The notes under the pieces were generated by a model. The model was not told where the DNA came from. It ran no database searches and was given only the letters and a program-made list of their open reading frames with translations. Shown here piece after piece: positions 1-7,402 of a stretch of 35,658 nucleotides of DNA. The translations under genes were made by a program, and so were the position numbers. Position 1 is the stretch's first letter, and each line of letters begins with the position of its first letter. Source of the stretch: Peptococcaceae bacterium (GTDB lineage Bacteria > Bacillota > Peptococcia > Peptococcales > Peptococcaceae); assembly GCA_030524315.1 (NCBI GenBank), contig JAUNGU010000016.1:1-35658 (forward strand), read 5' to 3'.

Positions 1-113
1 TGGAAAAGAAGTCAGGGTATATCCAAGGATTTATGCACTTTGTCTTCTCGCTTGTGTTGTTCCTGATAGTGGGTATGCCACTGGCAAATATCTTGTTCCC
101 ATTCTCGATGTAA
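1..113 (+). CDS. C-terminal fragment of an SLC13/DASS-like membrane transporter (runs off the window start)
   Basis: The reading frame is open from base 3 and stops with TAA at 111-113, giving 36 visible residues. They form one hydrophobic helix ending in MPLANILFPFSM. This tail is clearly related to the last residues of the complete transporter on the opposite strand (259-1707), which ends in MPLASILMPY. Both share HFVFSL followed by a hydrophobic stretch and then MPLA-IL. I infer that the two genes are paralogues that converge on each other. Nothing can be said about substrate from the fragment, and the start lies outside the window. Confidence 0.75.
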   Translation, partial: EKKSGYIQGFMHFVFSLVLFLIVGMPLANILFPFSM

Positions 114-130
114 AACTCATATACACTAAT

Positions 131-181
131 AAAAGAGGCTAACCGATGAGCGAATGTCGTTCGTTGGTTAGTCTCTTTCTT
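131..181. terminator. Bidirectional-type intrinsic terminator between convergent transporter genes
   Basis: The arms AAGAGGCTAACC and GGTTAGTCTCTT pair over 12 bp with one G-U wobble. The plus-strand side is followed by a short T-rich tract and the other side by A-rich sequence, so it can serve both converging transporter genes. Confidence 0.75.
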
Positions 182-258
182 AATGCAGAAGACGTTTTCA
201 AAAGCTGGTTTATAGAATTTTGAGTGTGGGTGAATGATGGAGCATAGATTACATTACG

Positions 259-1707
259 TCAGTATGGCATGAGAATGGATGCGAGTGGCATTATGAGTAC
301 TAAGAAAAGTAATAGGGAGAAAACAAAATGTGAAAAGCCGTGTAGGTACATTTTTGATGTAATGATATTTTCTGCCCCAAACATCATTGCAGAGCTCCAG
401 CTTGCGGCAGGTGTTGTGAAAGCGGCGTTCATTGCAACTGCCAGTGCCAAGAACATGACAAATGGATTGCCGCCCATTTGTACATAGAGTGGACAAAGAA
501 GTGGAATGAAGACGACAATGAGCACCATGTTGTGAATGAACTGCGTAGCTAAGCCTAGTACAACCATGCAAATAATGAGGAAGACGCTTGGTGATAGAGC
601 GGTCAGGAGTGGTGTTACAACTGTCATGATCGATGAGAGAATACCACATTCCTCTGAATTGAATGCAGAAGCTAATGGTTCGGTTGCCACCAACAGCCAG
701 ATAATGTTCCATGAAATAGCATTTGCAGCTGTTTGCAGTGAAATATAATGTTCGCCATCGGCTTTTTTGTAAGCTGCCAGAATGGCACAAGCAATGCCTA
801 AGCAGCCTGAGAGACCGAGGGTGGTGAAGACCTTGGTAATAGCCCATCCATCCGGAAGAAATTGTGGGCTGACCATAGCAACAATGAAGGCAATGAGAAT
901 GGCGAGACAGAATTTTTGATCAGGCAACATTTTGGTCTTGCCTTGATAGGTGGTCGATAAATCGACATTAGCAATTGCGGAAAGATCAGGGCGTAGAATA
1001 AATTTAATGAGGAGAGGCCAAGCAATACAGTAAATTAGGCAATAGCATGCCCAGATCACAAACCAACCGACGAATGGAATTTCTGCATCTGGCATCCCGG
1101 TGCTAAAGAAGGAAATTTGCATGAGCGGACCGGGCATAAATGGGAAAATATAGCTGGCCCAAACAAAAACGGCGATGGTCGATGCTATGACCATGGTGTT
1201 CCAGGTATTCTTTTTAGGGAATCCAGCACGATCAGAAATCGAATAGCTGACGCCCCATAACAAAAATAGCCCAGCATAGTTGCATTGTAACAGCGTCAAA
1301 ATCGCAAGGGTGATTAACATACCAGATAAGAGTACATAAGGTTTCCCTTTGAAAATTTTGAGTGAAAGAATTTTATCGGCAACATATTGGGTGAGACGAC
1401 TTTGGGCAATGCCCTCCGCGAAAATAAAACTGAGGATCATTGGTGGAATCGTCTGGAAAGACCAGCCCGAGAGAAAAAGTGCGTCGCCGCCTTCTCCATA
1501 ACCGATAGCAGCAAGAAAGCAGAGACTCAGAATACTGGTCCAGTCCAACGCAATAAAGCACCAGGCGTAAATAACGCCGAGGAAAACACCGAGCACACGC
1601 ATGCCGAGTTCTGTGATTTGAGCAAATGGTGGGAGAAATCCAATACCAAAAGTTATGATTAAATAAATTGCTACATGTATATAATACATATTTTTGCGCT
1701 TTTCCAT
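259..1707 (-). CDS. SLC13/DASS-type (divalent anion:sodium symporter-like) permease
   Basis: This is a 482-residue protein with about a dozen hydrophobic segments along its whole length, expected in the cytoplasmic membrane. Near the C-terminus it has the segment FTTPAASWSSAMMFG, resembling the TPA-containing signature of the SLC13/DASS and related ion-transporter superfamily, whose members import di- and tricarboxylates, sulfate or related anions. The ATG at 1707 is chosen because GGAGG lies 8 nt upstream. The longer frame to 1776 would place this ribosome site inside the gene. It lies downstream of the NPP-type hydrolase at 1793-3853 on the same strand and is probably co-transcribed with it, with a hairpin between them. 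That pairing suggests import of the hydrolase's substrate or product. The substrate itself cannot be read from the sequence. Confidence 0.8.
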   Translation of the reverse strand: MEKRKNMYYIHVAIYLIITFGIGFLPPFAQITELGMRVLGVFLGVIYAWCFIALDWTSILSLCFLAAIGYGEGGDALFLSGWSFQTIPPMILSFIFAEGIAQSRLTQYVADKILSLKIFKGKPYVLLSGMLITLAILTLLQCNYAGLFLLWGVSYSISDRAGFPKKNTWNTMVIASTIAVFVWASYIFPFMPGPLMQISFFSTGMPDAEIPFVGWFVIWACYCLIYCIAWPLLIKFILRPDLSAIANVDLSTTYQGKTKMLPDQKFCLAILIAFIVAMVSPQFLPDGWAITKVFTTLGLSGCLGIACAILAAYKKADGEHYISLQTAANAISWNIIWLLVATEPLASAFNSEECGILSSIMTVVTPLLTALSPSVFLIICMVVLGLATQFIHNMVLIVVFIPLLCPLYVQMGGNPFVMFLALAVAMNAAFTTPAASWSSAMMFGAENIITSKMYLHGFSHFVFSLLLFLVLIMPLASILMPY

Positions 1708-1741
1708 TGTCATGACCTCCACTCTATCACGAACTAAAAGT

Positions 1742-1773
1742 TGTATCAGTCGACCGAATGGCCGACTGATACA
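1742..1773. repeat. Intercistronic inverted repeat between the hydrolase and transporter genes
   Basis: The arms TGTATCAGTCG and CGACTGATACA are perfectly complementary over 11 bp, and inside them CC/GG can pair after one A-C mismatch around a GAAT loop. On the minus (coding) strand it is followed by only a short CTTTT tract. It could be a weak attenuator, an mRNA-stabilising or processing hairpin, or an operator for the LysR regulator. Confidence 0.65.
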
Positions 1774-1792
1774 CAAAAAGTAGTAAACGTTT

Positions 1793-3853
1793 TTAGCTTT
1801 CTAAATCGAAGATTTGATAAACTGGGGCACCCTCACATTGTGCCGGAATTCGCACACCAGCGAGAATGGCCATCGTTGGGGCAATATCCACTTCGCGAAT
1901 AATGCGATCAGTATAGAAGCCTTTTTTGACACCGGAGCCGCCGATGGCGAAGATTGGAGATTCTGAGGTGTCAGCAAGACCCATATAGGTAGAGAGACTA
2001 TCCCCATGTACACGGTTGAAGCCTTCTGACAGCCAGTAGACGATATCACCAACTGAGCTGTCATCTTCCTGTGTACCGAGACCAAGCAGTGCAGCATCTT
2101 GTTTGCGTAGGGCGAGTGCAACACAGCGTTTGCCATTGTAACGATAGTTGTACAAATCAGTAATGATTTTTTCTTCTAACTCGTACTTATCTGCTGGATC
2201 AACAATGCCATGAGGATTGCGGCCCTTGAGATTGATATAAATATACAAACCACGAGGAGCGACAGCAGTTGTCTTTTCCCAATCGATTTCGCGTAATGGT
2301 TCACCGTTTTCATCCTTTTTCAGGACAGTATAGCCCATTTCGACCATTGCCTTTGTATTTACGCCAAATGGATCGCCCAATGCAGGTGGCATATCCTCGC
2401 GTGCGCAGACAAGGCCGTGGTCAGAAGTGACAATGATCGTCCAATCATCATCTAAGAGATGCATGAATTCGCCAATATAATTGTCGGTTTGAACGTAGGC
2501 ATATTCCATAACCGCCTGGAATTCTTCCGGAACAGAATTTGGATATTCTTCACGTTTTGCAGCACGTTCCCACATGCAATGACCGATGCAGTCAACATTG
2601 TGCAGATGGCTAAAGACAATTTCATATTGATGTTTTTCGATTAAATAATTGATACAATCTGCCTGCCATTTGGCGTAGAAGTCCCAGGATTTGCCTGCGG
2701 CGACAAACCAATCTTCTGGCATGGTGCTGGTAGAGAGGATAACGCCTGGTGCAGGACCAACATTATCAAAGATTTCGCGATAGAGTGATTTTGGATGGAA
2801 CAAATCTGGTAGGTCGGCCTTCATGGCACGACCGACATAGAGGAACACTTCGCTGCCATCTTCTGGTAAGTCAATAATCATATAGGTTTTTGTGACATCG
2901 ATGCGTTCTTCTTTTTTCAGAACAGTATCTGGTGTTGGTGGTATGATTTCTCGACCTTGAACAACGGCGAGCGGTTCTTCGCTGCGTTTGTTTTTGTAAA
3001 TCTCGACCTTATCATAGATGCCGTTTTCGTTTGGATAGATGACGCCTAGACGGCGTTCAAGACCGTTGCTCACAGGAATGGTAAATTCTTTGGCACCGGC
3101 TGGAAATTCTTTTTTCCAGTTATTGCAAGGTGACAGTTTGACTTTTTCTGCAATCTCGCGGTCGCGCGTTTCAAATTTATCAGCATTGGAATTCTCGCCT
3201 TCATATTCAGAAAGCATGATGGCATGTAGGGTGTTAGAGCCTAAGGTGTCCATCGCGTTACCTTGCTTTGGCGCATCATCGTCAACTTCTGCTAAATCGA
3301 CGCCGGAGATGATACAGCCAGCGCCACTGCTATGGTCTTCTTCTTCCATTTTGTATTCTGCGGCATCGGTGAAGGATTCCTTGGCCCAGATAAATTTATC
3401 AAATTCCATGACACCATCAACAAAATTGATATCACTTGGGGTGGTTCCTTCTACAACAGATAGGTTTGGACTATCAGAGGTTGGAGGCCAAGAAGAGCCT
3501 GGCCAATGCCAAACGAGGGTGTTTCGTCCTGCTTCAGCAGTGACGTTCCATAGCTGTTCAGCTTTGCAATTACGAGAATCGAGAGAGTAAACAAGGGTGT
3601 CGAGCTCAGTAGGGTGTTGATTCCAAAAATCTGTGATACCGTGGGTACCAGGTGTGGCACCGGTAGCAAGTGTTGTCCACATTGGTGGGGTAATCGTTGG
3701 TACGCCGCCGAGCATGACCAGGTCTTCTCTGGCAGAGCCGTGTTCAAGTAATTTCTTGAGATTTGGCATTTTGCCAGCATCGAGAAATTTTTTGGCTAGT
3801 CGGGCATCCATGCCGTCGACGCCGACGACAATCATTTTTCTTTGCTTGCTCAT
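1793..3853 (-). CDS. Alkaline-phosphatase-superfamily hydrolase of the nucleotide pyrophosphatase/phosphodiesterase (NPP) type
   Basis: This 686-residue protein has no obvious signal peptide, so it is probably cytoplasmic. The N-terminus IVVGVDGMD supplies the first metal-binding Asp (D13). The segment ending at TPGTHGI aligns with the NPP nucleophile region and makes Thr55 the likely nucleophile. Further metal ligands are seen in HLHNVDCIGH, in TSDHG, and probably in VHGDS near the C-terminus. These are the hallmark sites of type I phosphodiesterases and related phosphonate or sulfate ester hydrolases. It is longer than a bare NPP domain of roughly 400 residues, with a large insertion between about residues 130 and 380. 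AAGGAAGG lies 8 nt before the ATG. The gene precedes the SLC13-like transporter and is divergent from the LysR regulator, which points to an inducible catabolic unit. The exact substrate is unknown. Confidence 0.8.
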   Translation of the reverse strand: MSKQRKMIVVGVDGMDARLAKKFLDAGKMPNLKKLLEHGSAREDLVMLGGVPTITPPMWTTLATGATPGTHGITDFWNQHPTELDTLVYSLDSRNCKAEQLWNVTAEAGRNTLVWHWPGSSWPPTSDSPNLSVVEGTTPSDINFVDGVMEFDKFIWAKESFTDAAEYKMEEEDHSSGAGCIISGVDLAEVDDDAPKQGNAMDTLGSNTLHAIMLSEYEGENSNADKFETRDREIAEKVKLSPCNNWKKEFPAGAKEFTIPVSNGLERRLGVIYPNENGIYDKVEIYKNKRSEEPLAVVQGREIIPPTPDTVLKKEERIDVTKTYMIIDLPEDGSEVFLYVGRAMKADLPDLFHPKSLYREIFDNVGPAPGVILSTSTMPEDWFVAAGKSWDFYAKWQADCINYLIEKHQYEIVFSHLHNVDCIGHCMWERAAKREEYPNSVPEEFQAVMEYAYVQTDNYIGEFMHLLDDDWTIIVTSDHGLVCAREDMPPALGDPFGVNTKAMVEMGYTVLKKDENGEPLREIDWEKTTAVAPRGLYIYINLKGRNPHGIVDPADKYELEEKIITDLYNYRYNGKRCVALALRKQDAALLGLGTQEDDSSVGDIVYWLSEGFNRVHGDSLSTYMGLADTSESPIFAIGGSGVKKGFYTDRIIREVDIAPTMAILAGVRIPAQCEGAPVYQIFDLES

Positions 3854-3905
3854 AAATAAAACCTTCCTTTCAAAAAAGACAGAAAATTAAATGCATTTCT
3901 TAATT

Positions 3906-3942
3906 TTATTGTAATCATAAGGAAGAGGCTTGCATAATTATG
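3906..3942. promoter_or_regulatory. Candidate LysR-type operator sites in the divergent intergenic region
   Basis: Two palindromes lie between the divergent NPP and LysR genes. TTAT-N7-ATAA at 3906-3920 fits the T-N11-A style of LysR-regulator boxes, and CATAATTATG at 3933-3942 is a perfect 10-bp palindrome. A possible minus-strand -10 (TACAAT, complement of 3908-3913) sits inside the first one. The -35 elements are weak, as is common at activator-dependent promoters. Assignment as operators is inference. Confidence 0.5.
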
Positions 3943-4036
3943 GATAGGATGGGGAAAAGGGTATGAGTAATAACAAAAATTCATAACTTACTTTTTGATA
4001 AAAGACCAGCGATAATAATTGAGAAAGTGGGTGAAT

Positions 4037-4945
4037 ATGGTGAAAATAGAATCACTTGCGTACTTTTTAGATGTCTGCGAAACACAGTCATTGAATCAAA
4101 GCGCACGCAGACTTTTTCTGACGCAACCAGGATTAACCAAAAGTATTCAAAAACTAGAGGATGAAATTGGTGTGCCACTTTTTGAGAGGACCCAGTCAGG
4201 TGTCTTTTTAACACCATCAGGAAAAGCGTTTAGACCGTATGCAGAGAAAATTGTGACGACCTATAAAGAGGCAATTACAGGAGCATCACAGTTGTGCGCT
4301 TTTTCTCAGCCACTCAATATTTTCACTCAGCCTATTTTTTCAGAGCTATGCATGTCGCTTTTTCTAAATGATTTATTTAAACGATTTCCAAATTTGGAAG
4401 TCAATCTCGTGGATAATTTGACCTGGACAGAGAGAAAGAATATGTTTTCATTTATTGAAGATCGGCCATGTAATTCGATTATGTTAGTTTCTGGAATTTT
4501 GTCTGAATTTGGCACTCAATTAGAGCATTATAATGTCGTCTCTTTGGGGACGGAGGATACTGTTGTGTATATGAACAAGCATCATCCCTTTCGACGAAAG
4601 AAAGAGATGACATATGATTTTTTAGTGGAACATAATGCAGAGGTGTGCTTCTGGAATAATCCTTATTTCAATCCGATGCTGCTCCAAACAAATTTTTCTA
4701 GCGTAAGCAATCTGACGATACTAAAAAATATGATCTTGAAAAGGGATTTCTTGGTATGTTTCCCGCCTCAAATTGGTGACCGAATTTTTCAAAATGAGGA
4801 GGTCATTCATTTACCGCTCAGGGGATTCGATTCTGTGCATTATATGTTGGTTTTTAGCGATGCTTTGTCAAAGGAATTCTATCCAGCGCTGCGTTTGCTC
4901 AAAAACGATGCCTTAAATTTTTTTGCCGGTAATGAGCCCGTGTAA
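4037..4945 (+). CDS. LysR-family transcriptional regulator
   Basis: The protein has about 302 residues. Residues 1-60 form the typical winged helix-turn-helix of the family: IESLAYFLDVCETQSLNQSA, then a QPGLTKSIQKLEDE recognition segment and PLFERTQSGVFLTPSG. The remainder is the usual co-inducer-binding domain. It is transcribed divergently from the NPP hydrolase-transporter pair, with 183 bp between starts that contain LysR-box-like palindromes, so it most likely controls those genes and itself. The ATG at 4037 follows GGGTGA by 2 nt. A longer TTG start at 4019 has no ribosome site. The inducer is not known. Its AT-rich composition matches the NPP gene rather than the GC-rich genes downstream. 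Confidence 0.9.
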   Translation: MVKIESLAYFLDVCETQSLNQSARRLFLTQPGLTKSIQKLEDEIGVPLFERTQSGVFLTPSGKAFRPYAEKIVTTYKEAITGASQLCAFSQPLNIFTQPIFSELCMSLFLNDLFKRFPNLEVNLVDNLTWTERKNMFSFIEDRPCNSIMLVSGILSEFGTQLEHYNVVSLGTEDTVVYMNKHHPFRRKKEMTYDFLVEHNAEVCFWNNPYFNPMLLQTNFSSVSNLTILKNMILKRDFLVCFPPQIGDRIFQNEEVIHLPLRGFDSVHYMLVFSDALSKEFYPALRLLKNDALNFFAGNEPV

Positions 4946-4985
4946 GATGGTTTTGCTCAAGAAGCAGATTCGTCGTTTATTTCCC

Positions 4986-5018
4986 ATCCCACGTATCCAC
5001 CTATGCGTGGGATTTTTT
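4986..5018 (+). terminator. Intrinsic terminator of the LysR gene
   Basis: An 11-bp stem (ATCCCACGTAT with ATGCGTGGGAT, one T-G wobble) encloses a 6-nt loop and is followed by six T. It also marks the edge between the AT-rich block and the GC-rich block. Confidence 0.9.
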
Positions 5019-5048
5019 CGTGGGCGGATATCGTCGTGGGAAATTTTC

Positions 5049-5077
5049 TTGCAGCTTAGGTGGCGGTGGTGTATGCT
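5049..5077 (+). promoter_or_regulatory. Sigma-A-type promoter for the DUF975-sppA unit
   Basis: TTGCAG and TATGCT are separated by exactly 17 bp. The same pair of hexamers with the same spacing stands in front of sdaAB on the other strand. Confidence 0.7.
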
Positions 5078-5126
5078 TGGTTTATGAAATGATAGATGAT
5101 GTCATGTTATTCAAAGGAGGATGTGT

Positions 5127-6032
5127 ATGTCTAACGGGACGTTTGGGTTTTCGCGGGCGCAGCTGAAGGCGCAGGCGAAGCAGGCGCTTAGTCCGAACTG
5201 GCCGCTGGTGATTGCGGTGACGCTGATTTATTTGCTGTGTGCCGGTGCGTATAGCGGGACGAATTACAATAATATCAACGGCGAGCTGACGGTGTACGAT
5301 GGCTCGTCGGTGGCGAATTTTATCTCCAATCACGCGGGCTGGGTGACGCTGGGGATGCTGTCGGTGGGGCTTGTGGGTCTCATTGGCGGGATCCTTGTAG
5401 ATGGTGTGTTGAGCTTTGCCTATTCGGCTTGGATGCTGAAAATGGCGGAGCTTGACGCAAGCCGCAAGATCTCCTTTGGCGAATTTGTCGATGGCTTCCG
5501 CTTTATTATCAAGGCGGCACTGGCCTATCTCTGGCAGTCGCTGTGGACGTGGATCTGGGGGCTTATGCTGGTGGTGCCGGGGATGATTGTGATGATGCTT
5601 GGTTTTGTGGCGTGGGACGGCACGTCGTTTTTGGCGATGTTTGGCGTGGCGCTGATGCTGGCGGCAGTGCTGGCGATGATTTGGGCGGTCACACGCTACA
5701 GCTTTCTCTATCAGGTGATTGCCGACAGCCAGGGCAAGGTTGGCGTGTGCGATGCGCTGCGTTATTCGATTGCGATCATTAGCGGCCACGTCGGGGATTT
5801 GGTGATGCTCTTCGTTTCCTTTATCCCGTGGATGCTCTTGGGTGGGATCACCTTTGGGCTGGCGTTTTTCTATGTGACGCCGTATATGTCGATGACGCTG
5901 GCCATGGCCTATCGCTGGATGCGCGATGAGGCCTTCCGCGAAGGGCGGCTGGACCCGGCGCTCTTGGGCTATATGAAGCGCGACGACGCGCGTCCTGCTG
6001 TGGACGCTGCATACGAGGAGGCAGAAATATGA
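5127..6032 (+). CDS. DUF975-family integral membrane protein
   Basis: This 301-residue polytopic membrane protein has an N-terminal segment (FSRAQLKAQAKQALSPNWPL) leading into a first membrane helix, as is typical of the DUF975 family found across Firmicutes. Around six hydrophobic segments follow, and there is a cytoplasmic-looking charged C-terminus. The family's function is not established. The ATG at 5127 has AGGAGG six bases upstream. An in-frame ATG at 5121 directly abuts that site and is less likely. Its stop overlaps the sppA start as ATGA, so the two are translationally coupled. Coupling to a membrane peptidase suggests envelope homeostasis, but that is inference. Confidence 0.8.
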   Translation: MSNGTFGFSRAQLKAQAKQALSPNWPLVIAVTLIYLLCAGAYSGTNYNNINGELTVYDGSSVANFISNHAGWVTLGMLSVGLVGLIGGILVDGVLSFAYSAWMLKMAELDASRKISFGEFVDGFRFIIKAALAYLWQSLWTWIWGLMLVVPGMIVMMLGFVAWDGTSFLAMFGVALMLAAVLAMIWAVTRYSFLYQVIADSQGKVGVCDALRYSIAIISGHVGDLVMLFVSFIPWMLLGGITFGLAFFYVTPYMSMTLAMAYRWMRDEAFREGRLDPALLGYMKRDDARPAVDAAYEEAEI

Positions 6033-7033
6033 GCGAGTATCAAAAAATCGACGACGCAGAGCAGATGATGCCAGCGCCAAAGCCACCGAAGAAGCACAGC
6101 AAATGGCTGATTTTCTTTGGTGTCATCGGTTTTCTCGTGCTCTGCGCAGGCATCTCGATTTATGGCCTTGTCGGCAGCACGAGCGATGGCGCGGAGCCCT
6201 TTGCCAGCGGCCAGAAAAATGTCGCCATCATCGATATTGATGGCCAGATCGAGGCGGCAGGCGACACCTACAATCAGGAATTTATCAACGCGCAAATCAA
6301 AAAGGCGCGCAATGATTCGGACAATGTGGCGATTTTGCTCTTGATTGATTCGCCAGGGGGCGCCGTCTACGAAAGTGACGAGACCTATCTCAAGCTCCTG
6401 AGCTACAAAAAGAAAACGGGCCGCCCCGTCTACGCCTATTGCGAGAGCATGGCGGCGTCGGGTGGCTACTACATTGCCTCAGCGGCCGATGAGATTGTCG
6501 CCAATCGCAATTCGATGGTTGGCTCCATCGGCGTCATCGGCGGACAATTTGTAGATGCGACGGGCCTCCTCGAAAAGCTCGGCATCGACGTTACCGCCGT
6601 CCACAGCGGCGCCAACAAGCTCATGGGCGCCACCTACGAAAAGCCAACCGAGGAGCAGATCGCGATTTTGCAGAGCATCAGCGACGAGGCCTATGAGCAA
6701 TTTGTCGGCATTGTCGCCAAAAGCCGCGGCATGAGCACGGACGATGTCAAAAAATTGGCTGACGGCCGCGTCTACAGCGCCAAGCAGGCCAAGGCCAACG
6801 GCCTCATTGATGGCATTTCGACGCTTTCCAGCTTTGACAAAAAAATCAAGGGCGAGGTCGGCGAGGATGTGGTCTTCTACCATGAATCCTACGAAAATAA
6901 TTCCTTCGGCAAATGGTTCAGTCAGCTGAGCAGCGTGGCCAAAAATCTCTCGGGCAACAGGAGCGAGCTTTCCGAAAGTCTTGAGGCTCTGGACAAATTG
7001 ACCTACACCCAGCCGATGTATTTATATCAGTAA
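6029..7033 (+). CDS. sppA: Signal peptide peptidase SppA (S49 serine peptidase)
   Basis: The protein has 334 residues with a single N-terminal membrane helix (about residues 26-48), so the catalytic domain should lie outside the membrane. The S49 core is clear: IDSPGGAVYES near residues 107-116, SMAASGGYY with the likely nucleophile Ser144, and SGANKLMG with the likely general base Lys197. Their 53-residue spacing fits the Ser/Lys dyad of short Bacillus-type SppA. The family degrades leftover signal peptides and membrane fragments in the plane of the membrane. The short, single-domain form is the Gram-positive type. It overlaps the upstream DUF975 gene by 4 nt and ends at a strong terminator. 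Confidence 0.93.
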   Translation: MSEYQKIDDAEQMMPAPKPPKKHSKWLIFFGVIGFLVLCAGISIYGLVGSTSDGAEPFASGQKNVAIIDIDGQIEAAGDTYNQEFINAQIKKARNDSDNVAILLLIDSPGGAVYESDETYLKLLSYKKKTGRPVYAYCESMAASGGYYIASAADEIVANRNSMVGSIGVIGGQFVDATGLLEKLGIDVTAVHSGANKLMGATYEKPTEEQIAILQSISDEAYEQFVGIVAKSRGMSTDDVKKLADGRVYSAKQAKANGLIDGISTLSSFDKKIKGEVGEDVVFYHESYENNSFGKWFSQLSSVAKNLSGNRSELSESLEALDKLTYTQPMYLYQ

Positions 7034-7045
7034 ACAAGAATTTTG

Positions 7046-7077
7046 CGGCAACTGGCGCGGGCCAGCTGCCGTTTTTT
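7046..7077 (+). terminator. Intrinsic terminator after sppA
   Basis: The stem pairs CGGCAACTGGC with GCCAGCTGCCG (one A-C mismatch), has a 4-nt loop, and is followed by TTTTTT. The serS promoter begins two bases after the T tract. Confidence 0.85.
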
Positions 7078-7078
7078 C

Positions 7079-7107
7079 TTGACTTCACTGGGTAGACATA
7101 ATAAAAT
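7079..7107 (+). promoter_or_regulatory. Sigma-A-type promoter for the T-box/serS transcript
   Basis: TTGACT and TAAAAT are separated by 17 bp, and transcription is expected to begin near 7113-7115. Confidence 0.8.
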
Positions 7108-7112
7108 TAATA

Positions 7113-7320
7113 CAGCTATGAAGGGGCTTTTCAGGGCATTTTCAAGGAGAGAGACGGTGGACGCTGCGAACCGGGTGAAGAGGTGCTGATTTTCCACCCT
7201 GGAGCGTTGGTGTAATGGCCACGGCTGACGACCGTTATCCGTCGTCGAGTGATGACATCTGTCATAAGCTGGGTGGTACCGCGGAATTTCTCCGTCCCTA
7301 TGAGTGGGGGCGGTTTTTTT
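7113..7320 (+). ncRNA. T-box leader (serine-type) controlling serS
   Basis: The conserved T-box sequence GGGTGGTACCGCGG lies at 7271-7284, followed by the competing terminator hairpin (CCGTCCC with GGGGCGG at 7292-7313 and seven T to 7320). Upstream, GGAGAGAGAC (from 7146) and CACCCTGGAGCG frame stem I. By alignment with the glycine T-box layout, where the specifier is followed by one purine and the closing strand, the specifier is TCC at 7193-7195, a serine codon, matching the gene downstream. Known mechanism: uncharged tRNA-Ser stabilises the antiterminator so that serS is expressed only when serine charging is low. The T-box position facing the tRNA discriminator is U rather than the expected C for a G73 tRNA-Ser, implying a G-U pair. 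Confidence 0.9.
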
Positions 7321-7402
7321 ATTGTATGAAGAATTTTCCGACAGTAGCGGTCGCCATCCTCTGCATAAATGTAAATTTTTTTCCAATCAGGAGGTTGTAT
7401 TC

